From QQUJ01 sp050287605 (GTDB lineage: Bacteria; Pseudomonadota; Gammaproteobacteria; QQUJ01): a stretch of 16,179 bases of DNA. A program made the position numbers and the translations under genes. Below are positions 7,204-14,494 of the stretch, in pieces. The notes beneath the pieces were generated by a model. That model saw nothing but the letters and a program-made list of their open reading frames with translations. It was not told the origin of the DNA and did no database searches. The DNA is taken from positions 1 through 16,179 of the forward strand of contig JBNKCG010000060.1 in assembly GCA_050287605.1 (NCBI GenBank). The letters are read 5' to 3'. Every line of letters begins with the position of its first letter. Positions within the stretch are counted from its first letter, which is position 1.

Positions 7204-8187
7204 TCACTGTTGCGCGCGTATCTCCGCGAGGGTGGCCTGGAATTCGGGATTGGCGCCGCCGTCCAGCTCCACCGCGCGTTCGGCGTAGCCGCGCGCCTCC
7301 TGCAGACGCCCCGATTGCGCCAGTGCATAGGCGAGGTTGTTGTACGCCACGGCTGCTTCGGGGTGCAGCGCTACGGCGTGGCGGAAGGCGGCGATGGCGG
7401 CGTCGAGTTCGCCGTCGGCGTAATGGCTGTTGCCCAAGCCCATCCAGGCCGTCAAGTTATCCGGCCAGCGGATGAGGGCGGCCTGATAGGCTTCGGCGGT
7501 GAGTTTCCATTTCTGCAACTGCTCCAGCGGTACCACCGCGGACAGATAGCGTTGTTCATCGGGAGCGCTGGGCAGTTCGCCGGGCCGCAGGATGCGGACC
7601 GCCCAATAGCGGCCGCGCCGCCAGGTGCGCTCGAACAGCGCGACGGGCATGCGGTGGCGTTGGATGGTGCCCGAGCGCAGCAGAATCTCTTCGCGTTCGG
7701 CGTCGAAACCGACGACCACGGCGTAGTGCCAGCGCGGCGCCCAGCTCAGGCCGAGGTTTTGCAGCACCAGGATGGGGTGGCCGTCGCGCAGCTCCTGTAG
7801 CAGCTCCTCGAGCTGCGGTTGCAGCGGATAGGGGATACGGTCGTGGCGTCGTGCGGCGGCGAGAATCTCGGCCTGCAGGCTGCCTTCGCGCCCCGGAAGA
7901 TAGACCTGGTCGCGCAGCGCATCGGGCGAGACCGCCACTCCGCTGGCCGACAGCACCGTCGCCAACGCGGCCGGGCCGCACTGATAGCGCTCCTGAGGAA
8001 AGAACGGCGTGGCGGTGAGTTCGGTGGATTGCCGTGCGACCTCCCACTCGCCGAGCCGCTGCGACTGCAGGGGGAGGGAGCAGCCGCTGGCGACCAGACA
8101 TAGCAGTCCGGCCGCCAGCCAGTTGCGTACTCTCACTGTGTTTGCGTGAAAGGCGTTGAAGTCGGGACCGAACTCGCCCTTCACCAT
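7204..8187 (-). CDS. PA2778-family C39-like cysteine peptidase, lipoprotein with TPR repeats
   Basis: This is a 327-aa protein in three parts. An N-terminal segment contains a lipobox, LVASGC, with lipid-bearing C36. A papain-like C39-type domain follows at about residues 60-210, with the nucleophile motif QCGPAAL (C70) and the likely catalytic His in RWHYAVVVGFD (H154). The last part, about residues 215-325, holds roughly three TPR helical repeats. ATG8187 has GAAGG just upstream. GTG8136 would give a more typical lipoprotein leader (Cys at 19) but lacks a Shine-Dalgarno site. C39-type domains often cut double-glycine leader peptides, but the substrate here is unknown. It starts 24 nt after the PA2779-family gene, its usual partner, and is probably anchored to the outer or inner membrane facing the periplasm. 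Confidence 0.88.
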   Translation of the reverse strand: MVKGEFGPDFNAFHANTVRVRNWLAAGLLCLVASGCSLPLQSQRLGEWEVARQSTELTATPFFPQERYQCGPAALATVLSASGVAVSPDALRDQVYLPGREGSLQAEILAAARRHDRIPYPLQPQLEELLQELRDGHPILVLQNLGLSWAPRWHYAVVVGFDAEREEILLRSGTIQRHRMPVALFERTWRRGRYWAVRILRPGELPSAPDEQRYLSAVVPLEQLQKWKLTAEAYQAALIRWPDNLTAWMGLGNSHYADGELDAAIAAFRHAVALHPEAAVAYNNLAYALAQSGRLQEARGYAERAVELDGGANPEFQATLAEIRAQQ

Positions 8188-8211
8188 CTGCCTTCGCGCG
8201 ACAGCTGCTGG

Positions 8212-8619
8212 TTAGCGGCGACGCGTCTTGTTGACGAACGGAAAGATGTCGGTGTAGCCCATGATGTCGGTAAAGAGCAGCACCAGGAACACCAGCACCG
8301 CGGCGCCCAACAGATCGCCGCCGGCGGGCAGCTCGTCGATGCGCCCGGCCAGCGACTGAACCTCCTGATCGCTCAGCGCGGCGACGCGGTCGCTGACCTG
8401 ATCGGCATTCACTCCCTGCTGCAGCAACTGATCGCGTACCTCTTCGCGCTGCAGGTAGGTGACGATCTTCTCTTCCAACTGGGCGCGTTGCTCGCTGGCC
8501 AGCACGTCGGCGGTGCCAACCATACCCGCCATGGCCGCGGGGGCGGGCAGCAGGACGGTGGCGAAAGCGACTAGAACCAGGGTGCTGATGGAGCGCAGAT
8601 GTCGACGTAGAGCGGTCAT
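8212..8619 (-). CDS. PA2779-family small exported/membrane protein
   Basis: This 135-aa protein has an N-terminal hydrophobic segment (residues 12-32) ending in AMA, consistent with a signal peptide. A charged helical middle region around residues 40-95 is rich in Gln, Glu and Arg. A C-terminal membrane helix lies at about 100-122, with a short basic tail (KTRRR). The start at 8619 has AAGGAGAA 5 nt upstream. The family has no known function but is regularly found beside the PA2778-family peptidase, as here. It may be a substrate, a partner or an anchor of that peptidase. That is inference from conserved pairing only. Confidence 0.85.
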   Translation of the reverse strand: MTALRRHLRSISTLVLVAFATVLLPAPAAMAGMVGTADVLASEQRAQLEEKIVTYLQREEVRDQLLQQGVNADQVSDRVAALSDQEVQSLAGRIDELPAGGDLLGAAVLVFLVLLFTDIMGYTDIFPFVNKTRRR

Positions 8620-8667
8620 ATTCTTCTCCTTGTGGGCAGGCGACGTTGCAGGGGGGACGTAGAGCGA

Positions 8668-8673
8668 ATCATA
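8668..8673 (-). promoter_or_regulatory. Possible -10 element for the PA2779-PA2778 pair
   Basis: On the minus strand TATGAT lies about 49 nt before the PA2779 ATG, inside the 170-bp gap after the PP2C gene. No convincing -35 is seen 17 bp further upstream, so this is a weak call. A separate promoter would explain why the gap to the PP2C gene is wide while the two downstream genes are close together. Confidence 0.25.
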
Positions 8674-8789
8674 GCGCTTTTGCGCGACAGCGATCGATCG
8701 GTGTTTTTTATCGGAACGGTGCAGGGAAATCCGTGCGCTGCGTCGCGCCTTGGGGCGGCGGGGCGCACCGTAGCGCACGGCCGACGCGG

Positions 8790-9521
8790 TTACACGCTGC
8801 GCGGCAGCGTATCCACGCGGACCACTTGGCAAGTGAGGTTGTCGTTGCCGCCGCTGTCCAAGGCGTGCTCGACGATGGCCGCCGCCAAGCCTTCGGGATC
8901 GTCCAGTCCCGATTGAGCGATGGCGAGCAGTTCGTCGTCGGGCACGAAATCGTGCACGCCGTTGGTAGTGAGTAAAAAACAGTCTCCTGCGGCGAGATCG
9001 ACGCGCCGGAAGTCGAGGCTGATGGTCAGGTCGATTCCCATCGCGCGCGTCAGAACCTGGCGCTGATGCGCATCGCGCAACAGGTGGTCGGTGGTCAGCA
9101 TCTCCAGTTCGCCGTCGCGCAATCGGTAGATGCGCGTATCGCCGATATGAAACAGGTAACCGGCGCTCGCTTTCAAAATCAGTGCGCTCAGCGTGGTGGC
9201 CATGCCCAGGCCGCCCTGTGCACGCTCCTTGTCGTGGCCGTAGAGCCAGCGGTTGAGCGCGCTCAGCACGCGGTGTGCCGCCATGGAAGTGGGCCACGAT
9301 TCGGGTGTGCTGAAGTAGTCGTTGAGAAAGCCGAGTACGCAGCTCTCGCTCGCCTCGCGCGCGCTTCCCGCGCTGCCGATCCCGTTGGCCACGATGGCCG
9401 CCGCGCCTTTGCTATCCAGCAGCGGCGATGGCGGAATGCGCAGGCCGCAGCAGTCCTCGTTGACAGACTTGATGCCGCGGTCGCTGAGCTGACCGGCGCT
9501 GATACGCAGTGCGTCGCTCAT
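8790..9521 (-). CDS. PP2C-like protein phosphatase, probably metal-site-degenerate
   Basis: This is a 243-aa protein with the full order of PP2C motifs: SDRGIKSVNED (residues 13-23), the AxGxG loop, MATTLSALIL, FHIGDTRIYRL, LTTDH, LLTTNGVHDF and GGNDNLT. It resembles the phosphatase half of bifunctional Ser/Thr kinase/phosphatases found near nitrate genes, but the kinase half is absent. The loop that normally reads ADG reads ANG (N46, codon at 9384-9386), and the TDG motif reads TNG (N187, codon at 8961-8963). Two of the Asp residues that hold the Mn/Mg pair are thus Asn, while D227 in GGNDNLT is kept. Activity may be lost or altered. ATG9521 starts just before the conserved domain. The frame stays open to ATG9659, but that stretch is encoded by a repeat and lacks family similarity. 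Confidence 0.85.
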   Translation of the reverse strand: MSDALRISAGQLSDRGIKSVNEDCCGLRIPPSPLLDSKGAAAIVANGIGSAGSAREASESCVLGFLNDYFSTPESWPTSMAAHRVLSALNRWLYGHDKERAQGGLGMATTLSALILKASAGYLFHIGDTRIYRLRDGELEMLTTDHLLRDAHQRQVLTRAMGIDLTISLDFRRVDLAAGDCFLLTTNGVHDFVPDDELLAIAQSGLDDPEGLAAAIVEHALDSGGNDNLTCQVVRVDTLPRSV

Positions 9522-9536
9522 ACGCGCAGCGCGCCC

Positions 9537-9604
9537 AAGAGAGTGACCCCGACCACGCTGGGAAGGAGGGGGAGAGGGGGATAGTAGGTCGAAGTCACTC
9601 TCTT
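9537..9604. repeat. 68-bp inverted repeat upstream of the PP2C gene
   Basis: AAGAGAGTGAC at 9537-9547 is matched by its exact complement at 9594-9604 (11/11). After a 2-bp mismatch the inner arms CGACC (9550-9554) and GGTCG (9587-9591) pair as well. The 32-bp centre is strongly purine-rich on the plus strand. Its minus-strand reading is rich in Ser and Pro (LLSPSPPPSQRGRG), a style common in dispersed GC-rich repeats that are mistaken for coding sequence. It lies in the 5' leader of the PP2C gene. Confidence 0.7.
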
Positions 9605-9730
9605 CGGCACGCTGGCGGTCCGGTGACGGGGCCGGTGAAGATGCGGCGGTACGTTGCATGTCGCACTAGACTTATTCAGTGTCCCGCCCATCATCGAGTG
9701 CCCACGTCGTTGGACCACGCATTCAGTGTG

Positions 9731-9746
9731 AGCAATCGCCGTGCCA
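9731..9746 (-). promoter_or_regulatory. Sigma-54 (RpoN) -24/-12 promoter directed at the PP2C gene
   Basis: The minus strand reads TGGCACGGCGATTGCT. This matches the sigma-54 consensus TGGCACG-N4-TTGCW at every defined position, with the invariant GG and GC 10 nt apart. Transcription would start near 9720, about 200 nt before the PP2C start codon, so the leader would contain the inverted repeat at 9537-9604. Confidence 0.7.
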
Positions 9747-9830
9747 GTTCCTTCGCAATTTGGCGCAACCACGGCGCAGATTCCCCCGATGCTCGGCGCG
9801 TCGGCCTTTTTCTGGGGTGGGCGAGGTTGT

Positions 9831-9846
9831 CGACGCGTGTGCGTCG
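9831..9846. promoter_or_regulatory. Dyad, possible enhancer-binding site for the sigma-54 promoter
   Basis: CGACGC (9831-9836) and GCGTCG (9841-9846) form a perfect 6-bp dyad with a 4-bp spacer. It lies about 110-125 bp upstream of the predicted sigma-54 start near 9720, a normal distance for a bacterial enhancer-binding protein. Such a GC-rich dyad can also arise by chance in this genome. Confidence 0.3.
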
Positions 9847-10087
9847 GCATCGCTGTTACGGCCGGGTCATTCCAAAGGCGACGCGCGTGCATCAAAACGG
9901 GGCGCCATTTGCCGTCGGCGCACCGGGGCAACGCGTTCCGCGACCTCGGGTAGTGACGCGGATCGTGCGTGAAGGTGCATGAGTTCCCTCCCTGCGGTCC
10001 CGGTTTCCGTGCGAGGTGCTCTGTCACGTGCCAGGGCGTCGCTCTCCATCACAGCCCAAAACCAACTGTTTTTAGCGGGTTTTAGGT

Positions 10088-10101
10088 TTGATTTGTATCA
10101 A
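10088..10101 (+). promoter_or_regulatory. FNR/Anr-type box upstream of the nap operon
   Basis: TTGATTTGTATCAA matches the FNR consensus TTGAT-N4-ATCAA exactly. Its centre is at 10094.5. If it acts as a class II site at -41.5, transcription would begin near 10136, giving a leader of about 23 nt before the napF ATG at 10159. The -10 region near 10124-10130 (CAAAGTA) is poor, as is common for activator-dependent promoters. No clear NarL/NarP heptamers were seen. Confidence 0.8.
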
Positions 10102-10158
10102 GGCGATTCGATGGGTCACGCCGCAAAGTAGTCCTTGAATCTGGGCGGGCAGTGAGCG

Positions 10159-10698
10159 ATGAGCCGTATTTCCCGAGGCGACTTTCTACGCGGGGACTTT
10201 CAAGGGGCGCGGATACCAATCCGCCCGCCCTGGGCGATCGAGGAGAGCGCTTTCGTCGAGCGCTGCACCCGCTGCGACGTCTGCATCGAGGCCTGTCCCG
10301 AAGGGATCGTCAGCCGCGGCCGGGGCGGTTACCCCGACGTGGATTTCACCCGCGGCGAATGTACGTTCTGCGCACAGTGCGTGGCGGTCTGCGAGCCGCG
10401 TGCCCTGCGAGCGCCCCGCGAGGGCGCCACGCCCGACAACGCCTGGCCGATCAAGGCCGCCATCCAGGCTCACTGTTTGGCGTTGAACCGCGTCGAATGC
10501 CGTGTGTGCGACGAACAGTGCGAGGCGCGGGCGATCCGCTTTCGGCTCGTGGCTGGTGCCGTGGCGACGCCCGACGTCGACAACGCGATTTGCAACGGCT
10601 GCGGCGCCTGTGTCGCGGCCTGTCCGGTGGGAGCGGTGGCGATGCACTCGCCGCACGGATTCGACAACGTGGCCGTCCCCGACGCGGCCCTGGGTTGA
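10159..10698 (+). CDS. napF: Ferredoxin-type protein NapF
   Basis: This is a 179-aa cytoplasmic iron-sulfur protein (E. coli NapF is 164 aa) that binds NapA and helps its maturation before Tat export. Clusters are visible in order: CTRCDVCIEACP (C36, C39, C42, C46), CTFCAQCVAVCEP (C68, C71, C74, C78), a NapF-typical third group around residues 116-128 (HCLAL…ECRVCDEQC), and CNGCGACVAACP near residues 151-162. The N-terminal basic segment SRISRGDFLRG resembles a twin-arginine region but lacks a hydrophobic stretch, as usual for NapF. The start at ATG10159 has only a weak GAG upstream. It is the first gene of the operon, downstream of the FNR-type box. Confidence 0.93.
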   Translation: MSRISRGDFLRGDFQGARIPIRPPWAIEESAFVERCTRCDVCIEACPEGIVSRGRGGYPDVDFTRGECTFCAQCVAVCEPRALRAPREGATPDNAWPIKAAIQAHCLALNRVECRVCDEQCEARAIRFRLVAGAVATPDVDNAICNGCGACVAACPVGAVAMHSPHGFDNVAVPDAALG

Positions 10699-10709
10699 GG
10701 AGCGGAGTT

Positions 10710-10964
10710 ATGAATCTGTCGAGTTTGGTGGTCCATGCGCGCGGCGACCGTATTCCCCTGCTGCGGCAGGCGATGAGCGAGCTGCCTGGCGTGGAAGTGC
10801 ATGCTGCCACCGCGGACGGCCGCATGGTGGTCACGGTGGAAGAGTGCGCGGAGAGTCCGCTGGCCGACACCCTAATGGATCTACAGCTGATGGAGGGGGT
10901 CCTCTCCATCTCTTTGGCTTATCACTATTGCGATAACGACCTGAACGAGGAGGCGTCACAATGA
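10710..10964 (+). CDS. napD: NapD, chaperone for NapA
   Basis: This 84-aa small cytoplasmic protein binds the twin-arginine signal peptide of NapA and holds back export until the cofactor is inserted. The ferredoxin-like beta-alpha-beta fold pattern is visible: MNLSSLVVHARGDRIPLLRQ, then LPGVEVHAATADGRMVVTVE, then a helix LADTLMDLQLMEGVLSISLAYHY. Length matches E. coli NapD (87 aa). ATG10710 has GAGGAG at 10697-10702 and lies 11 nt after napF. Its stop overlaps the napA start (ATGA at 10961-10964), so NapD and NapA are probably co-translated, which suits their direct interaction. Confidence 0.93.
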   Translation: MNLSSLVVHARGDRIPLLRQAMSELPGVEVHAATADGRMVVTVEECAESPLADTLMDLQLMEGVLSISLAYHYCDNDLNEEASQ

Positions 10965-13516
10965 AAATCACACGGCGGGACTTCATCAAATCAAACGCCG
11001 CTGCGGCGGCGGCCGCGGCAGCCGGCGTCACCCTGCCGGGTGTCCAGACGGCGATGGCGGCGCAAGGCGATGGGATTCGCTGGGACAAGGCCCCCTGCCG
11101 TTTCTGCGGTACCGGCTGCAGCGTGCTGGTGGGCGTGAAGGAGGGACATATCGTAGCGACGCAGGGCGATCCCGATGCGCCGGTCAACCGCGGCCTCAAC
11201 TGTATCAAGGGCTACTTCCTGTCGAAGATCATGTACGGCAAGGATCGGCTGACCCAGCCGCTGCTGCGCAAGAAGAACGGCAAGTACGACAAGAACGGCG
11301 ACTTCGAGCCGGTGTCGTGGGACGAGGCGTTCGACGTCATGGCCGACAAGTTCAAGGCCGCCATCAAGCAGAGTCTGGAGGAGAACCAGGGCAAGCCCGC
11401 CGATCAGCTCACCTCGCGCGTCGGCATGTTCGGTTCCGGGCAGTGGACGGTGTGGGAGGGCTACGCCGCCTCCAAGCTCTTCAAGGCCGGTTTCCGATCC
11501 AACAACCTCGATCCCAACGCGCGCCACTGCATGGCATCGGCGGTGGGTGCGTTCATCCGCGCCTTCGGCATCGACGAACCCATGGGCTGCTACGACGATC
11601 TGGAGCACGCCGACGCCTTTGTGCTGTGGGGCTCCAACATGGCGGAGATGCACCCCATTCTCTGGTCGCGCCTGACCAACACCCGGCTTACCAAGCCGGG
11701 CTGCGAGGTGCACGTGCTCTCCACCTTCGAGCACCGCTGCTTCGAACTGGCCGACAACGGCATGGTGTTCGAACCGCAGACCGACTTGGCGATTCTCAAC
11801 TACATCGCCAACTACATCATCGAGAACAAGGCCTACAACCAGGCGTTCATCGACCAACACGTCAACTTCACCAAGACGGCCACCGACATCGGCTACGGCC
11901 TGCGTCCCACGCATCCGCTGGAGCAGAAGGCCAAGAATCCGGGTAAAGGCGCGCTCTCCAAGATCAGCTTCGAGGAGTACGCGCAGTCGGTGAAGATGTA
12001 CACCCTGGATTACACCAGCAAGCTTTCCAAGGTGCCGAAGGAGAACCTGCTCAAACTGGCCAAGCTCTATGCCGATCCCAACAAGAAGGTGAGCTCCTAC
12101 TGGACCATGGGTTTCAACCAGCACACCCGCGGCGTGTGGGTGAACGGGCTGCTCTATAACGTACATCTGTTGATGGGCAAGATCTCCGAACCCGGCAACA
12201 GCCCGTTTTCGCTCACCGGCCAACCGTCGGCCTGCGGTACCGCACGCGAAGTGGGCACCTTCTCCCATCGCCTGCCGGCGGATCTGGTAGTGGCCAATCC
12301 CAAACACCGCGAGTTCTCGGAAAAGGCTTGGCAGCTTCCCGAAGGCACGCTGCCCGGCAAGATCGGCTATCACGCGGTATTGCAGAACCGCATGTTGAAA
12401 GACGGCAAGCTCAACGCCTATTGGGTGATGTGCAACAACAACATGCAGGCCGCGCCCAACATGAACGAGGAGGGCTATCCCGGCTACCGTAATCCCGCCA
12501 ACTTCGTCGTGGTCTCCGATCCCTACCCGACGGTCACCGCGCAGGCGGCCGACCTGATTCTGCCCACCGCCATGTGGACGGAGAAGGAGGGCGCCTACGG
12601 CAACGCCGAGCGGCGCACCCAGTTCTGGCGTGAGCAGGTGCGGGCGCCGGGCGAGGCCCGCTCCGATCTCTGGCAGCTGATGGAATTCGCCAAGCGCTTC
12701 AAGGTGGAAGAGGTGTGGCCGGCGGATCTGGTTGCCAAGAAACCGCAGTACAAGGGCAAGACGCTGTTCGATGTGCTGTTCGCCAACGGCACGGTCAACA
12801 AGTTCCCCTACAAGAACGGCACCGTGAAGGACCAGGACGGCAACGTCTACGCCAACCACGAGTCCGAGCACTTCGGGTTTTACGCCCAGAAGGGGCTGTT
12901 CGAGGAGTACCGTCTGTTCAACACCGCCGAGGGCAAGCCGAAGAAGGGGCACGAAATGGCGGAGTTCGAGGCCTATCACAAGGCGCGCGGCATCCGTTGG
13001 CCGGTGGTGGACGGCAAGGAGACGCTGTGGCGCTTCCGCGGCGGCTACGATCCGCACGTCGAGGGCGGTCAGGAGGTGGTCAATTTCTACGGCAAGCCGG
13101 ATGGGCGCGCCAACATCATCTTCGCCCCCTACGAGCCCGCCGCCGAGAGTCCGGATAAAGAGTACGACCTGTGGTTGTGCACCGGCCGCGTGCTGGAGCA
13201 CTGGCACTCCGGCTCCATGACGCGGCGCGTACCGGAGCTGTATCGCGCCTTTCCCGATGCGGTGGTCTTCATGCATCCCAACGATGCCAAGAAGCGCAAA
13301 CTGCGCCGCGGCAGCAAGGCAACGCTGCAGACCCGGCGCGGCGAACTGGTCGCCCGCGTGGAGACGCGTGGCCGCAACCGTCCGCCGGAGGGGTTGGTCT
13401 TCATCCCCTGGTTCGACGCCGGGCGGCTGGTGAACAAGCTCACCCTGGATGCCACCGATCCGCTGTCCAAAGAGACCGACTTCAAGAAGTGCGCGGTCAA
13501 GGTGGTGAAGGCATAG
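10961..13516 (+). CDS. napA: Periplasmic nitrate reductase catalytic subunit NapA
   Basis: This is an 851-aa molybdopterin enzyme that reduces nitrate to nitrite in the periplasm. A Tat signal begins the protein (TRRDFIKS, twin Arg at 5-6), followed by nine alanines and a cleavage site near residue 33. The [4Fe-4S] ligands are C46, C49, C53 (CRFCGTGC) and C81 (NRGLNC). The Mo-coordinating cysteine is C190 in RHCMASAVG. The C-terminal half carries the usual cofactor-binding segments, such as TGRVLEHWHSGSMTRRVPEL. Length compares with 828 aa for E. coli NapA. GAGGAGG at 10946-10952 precedes the ATG. A 111-bp gap with a stable hairpin separates it from napG. Confidence 0.97.
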   Translation: MKITRRDFIKSNAAAAAAAAAGVTLPGVQTAMAAQGDGIRWDKAPCRFCGTGCSVLVGVKEGHIVATQGDPDAPVNRGLNCIKGYFLSKIMYGKDRLTQPLLRKKNGKYDKNGDFEPVSWDEAFDVMADKFKAAIKQSLEENQGKPADQLTSRVGMFGSGQWTVWEGYAASKLFKAGFRSNNLDPNARHCMASAVGAFIRAFGIDEPMGCYDDLEHADAFVLWGSNMAEMHPILWSRLTNTRLTKPGCEVHVLSTFEHRCFELADNGMVFEPQTDLAILNYIANYIIENKAYNQAFIDQHVNFTKTATDIGYGLRPTHPLEQKAKNPGKGALSKISFEEYAQSVKMYTLDYTSKLSKVPKENLLKLAKLYADPNKKVSSYWTMGFNQHTRGVWVNGLLYNVHLLMGKISEPGNSPFSLTGQPSACGTAREVGTFSHRLPADLVVANPKHREFSEKAWQLPEGTLPGKIGYHAVLQNRMLKDGKLNAYWVMCNNNMQAAPNMNEEGYPGYRNPANFVVVSDPYPTVTAQAADLILPTAMWTEKEGAYGNAERRTQFWREQVRAPGEARSDLWQLMEFAKRFKVEEVWPADLVAKKPQYKGKTLFDVLFANGTVNKFPYKNGTVKDQDGNVYANHESEHFGFYAQKGLFEEYRLFNTAEGKPKKGHEMAEFEAYHKARGIRWPVVDGKETLWRFRGGYDPHVEGGQEVVNFYGKPDGRANIIFAPYEPAAESPDKEYDLWLCTGRVLEHWHSGSMTRRVPELYRAFPDAVVFMHPNDAKKRKLRRGSKATLQTRRGELVARVETRGRNRPPEGLVFIPWFDAGRLVNKLTLDATDPLSKETDFKKCAVKVVKA

Positions 13517-13527
13517 GGGGACGGATA

Positions 13528-13586
13528 CCGGCGGTCGGCCCATACGATCACTGTCGCCACCATCCCGACGATGGGTCGACTGCCGG
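13528..13586 (+). repeat. 16-bp-stem hairpin in the napA-napG gap
   Basis: CCGGCGGTCGGCCCAT (13528-13543) faces ATGGGTCGACTGCCGG (13571-13586). Fourteen of 16 positions are Watson-Crick pairs, and the other two are G-T, so in mRNA the stem is continuous with two G-U pairs. The loop is 27 nt. No T-run follows, so it is not a standard terminator. A smaller alternative hairpin (CCATC 13560-13564 with GATGG 13570-13574) overlaps the right arm and could compete with it. Confidence 0.65.
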
Positions 13587-13627
13587 ATTCGAACGCGTAA
13601 CCGCGAGCCAGCGAATTGACCGAGACC

Positions 13628-14494
13628 ATGACTGAGCAGCGCAACACCGAAACCGCAGCAGCCAATCCTGAGCGCCGGCGCTTTATCGGCAACACGCTCA
13701 AGATGGCGTGCGGCATCGGTTTGCTGGGGGTGGGGTTGGGACTCTATGCGCGGCGTGCCAACTCTCTGCCCGCCACGGCCATTCGTCCGCCGGGCGCGTT
13801 GGCGGAGAGCGAGTTTCTCTCCGCCTGCGTGCGCTGCGGCCTGTGTGTGCGCGATTGCCCCTTCGATACCCTGCGCCTGGGTCAGGTCGAAGAGGATGTG
13901 CCCACCGGCAGCCCCTACTTCGTGGCGCGCGAGATCCCGTGCGAGATGTGCGAGGACATCCCGTGCGTCAAGGCGTGTCCCACCGGTGCGCTGGACAAGT
14001 CGCTGGAACGTATCGACGACTCGCGCATGGGGCTTGCGGTGCTGGTGGATCACGAATCGTGTATCGCGTTTCAGGGGCTGCGCTGCGAAGTCTGCTTCAA
14101 CGCTTGTCCGGTGCGCGGCGAGGCGATCACCCTGGATTACCTGCACAACGAGCGCAGCGGCAAGCACGCCTTCTTCATTCCGGTAGTCCATTCCGACGCC
14201 TGCACCGGCTGCGGCAAGTGCGAGCACGCCTGCATCCTGGAGGAGGCGGCCATCAAAATCTTCCCGCTGCACCTGGCCAAGGGCGATCGCGGCAAGTTCT
14301 ACCGCCTGGGCTGGGAGGAGAAGCGCAAGGCGGGTGGCAGTCTGGTGACGCCCGACGAAACCCACCGCTTCAATCTCCCCGAAGGCATGCGCTACGACTA
14401 CGAAGGGCGCGGGTTGGTCCCACAGGAGGGCGGTGAAACGCCGTTCAACAGCAATCCGCTGGACACCCTTAACCGCGGCGTGGAGAGCAAGTGA
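13628..14494 (+). CDS. napG: NapG, periplasmic ferredoxin-type quinol-oxidation subunit
   Basis: This 288-aa Tat-exported polyferredoxin works with NapH to pass quinol electrons toward NapB/NapA. The N-terminus has ERRRFIGN (twin Arg at 16-17 or 17-18) and a hydrophobic stretch near residues 30-45. Four [4Fe-4S] motifs follow: CVRCGLCVRDCP, CEMCEDIPCVKACP, a group with HESC then CEVCFNACP, and CTGCGKCEHACI. It is longer than E. coli NapG (231 aa), mainly because of a charged C-terminal tail of about 50 residues. ATG13628 is preferred over TTG13616; neither has a strong Shine-Dalgarno site. Its TGA overlaps the napH start codon. Confidence 0.93.
   Translation: MTEQRNTETAAANPERRRFIGNTLKMACGIGLLGVGLGLYARRANSLPATAIRPPGALAESEFLSACVRCGLCVRDCPFDTLRLGQVEEDVPTGSPYFVAREIPCEMCEDIPCVKACPTGALDKSLERIDDSRMGLAVLVDHESCIAFQGLRCEVCFNACPVRGEAITLDYLHNERSGKHAFFIPVVHSDACTGCGKCEHACILEEAAIKIFPLHLAKGDRGKFYRLGWEEKRKAGGSLVTPDETHRFNLPEGMRYDYEGRGLVPQEGGETPFNSNPLDTLNRGVESK

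Larger units (their letters stand above)
9522..10158. other. 637-bp intergenic region between the PP2C gene and napF
   Basis: No convincing gene is seen in this stretch. Open frames exist on both strands but their products resemble no family and are compositionally odd. It holds an inverted repeat (9537-9604), a consensus sigma-54 promoter on the minus strand (9731-9746), a dyad at 9831-9846, and an FNR-type box (10088-10101) in an AT-richer tract just before napF. The part from about 9850 to 10040 shows nothing I can name. Confidence 0.7.

Noticed and set aside
9518..10027. Minus-strand open frame of 169 codons in the PP2C-napF intergenic region
   Set aside because: Its product has no family resemblance or regular structure, has no Shine-Dalgarno site, and covers the sigma-54 promoter and the repeat. 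It is most likely non-coding.
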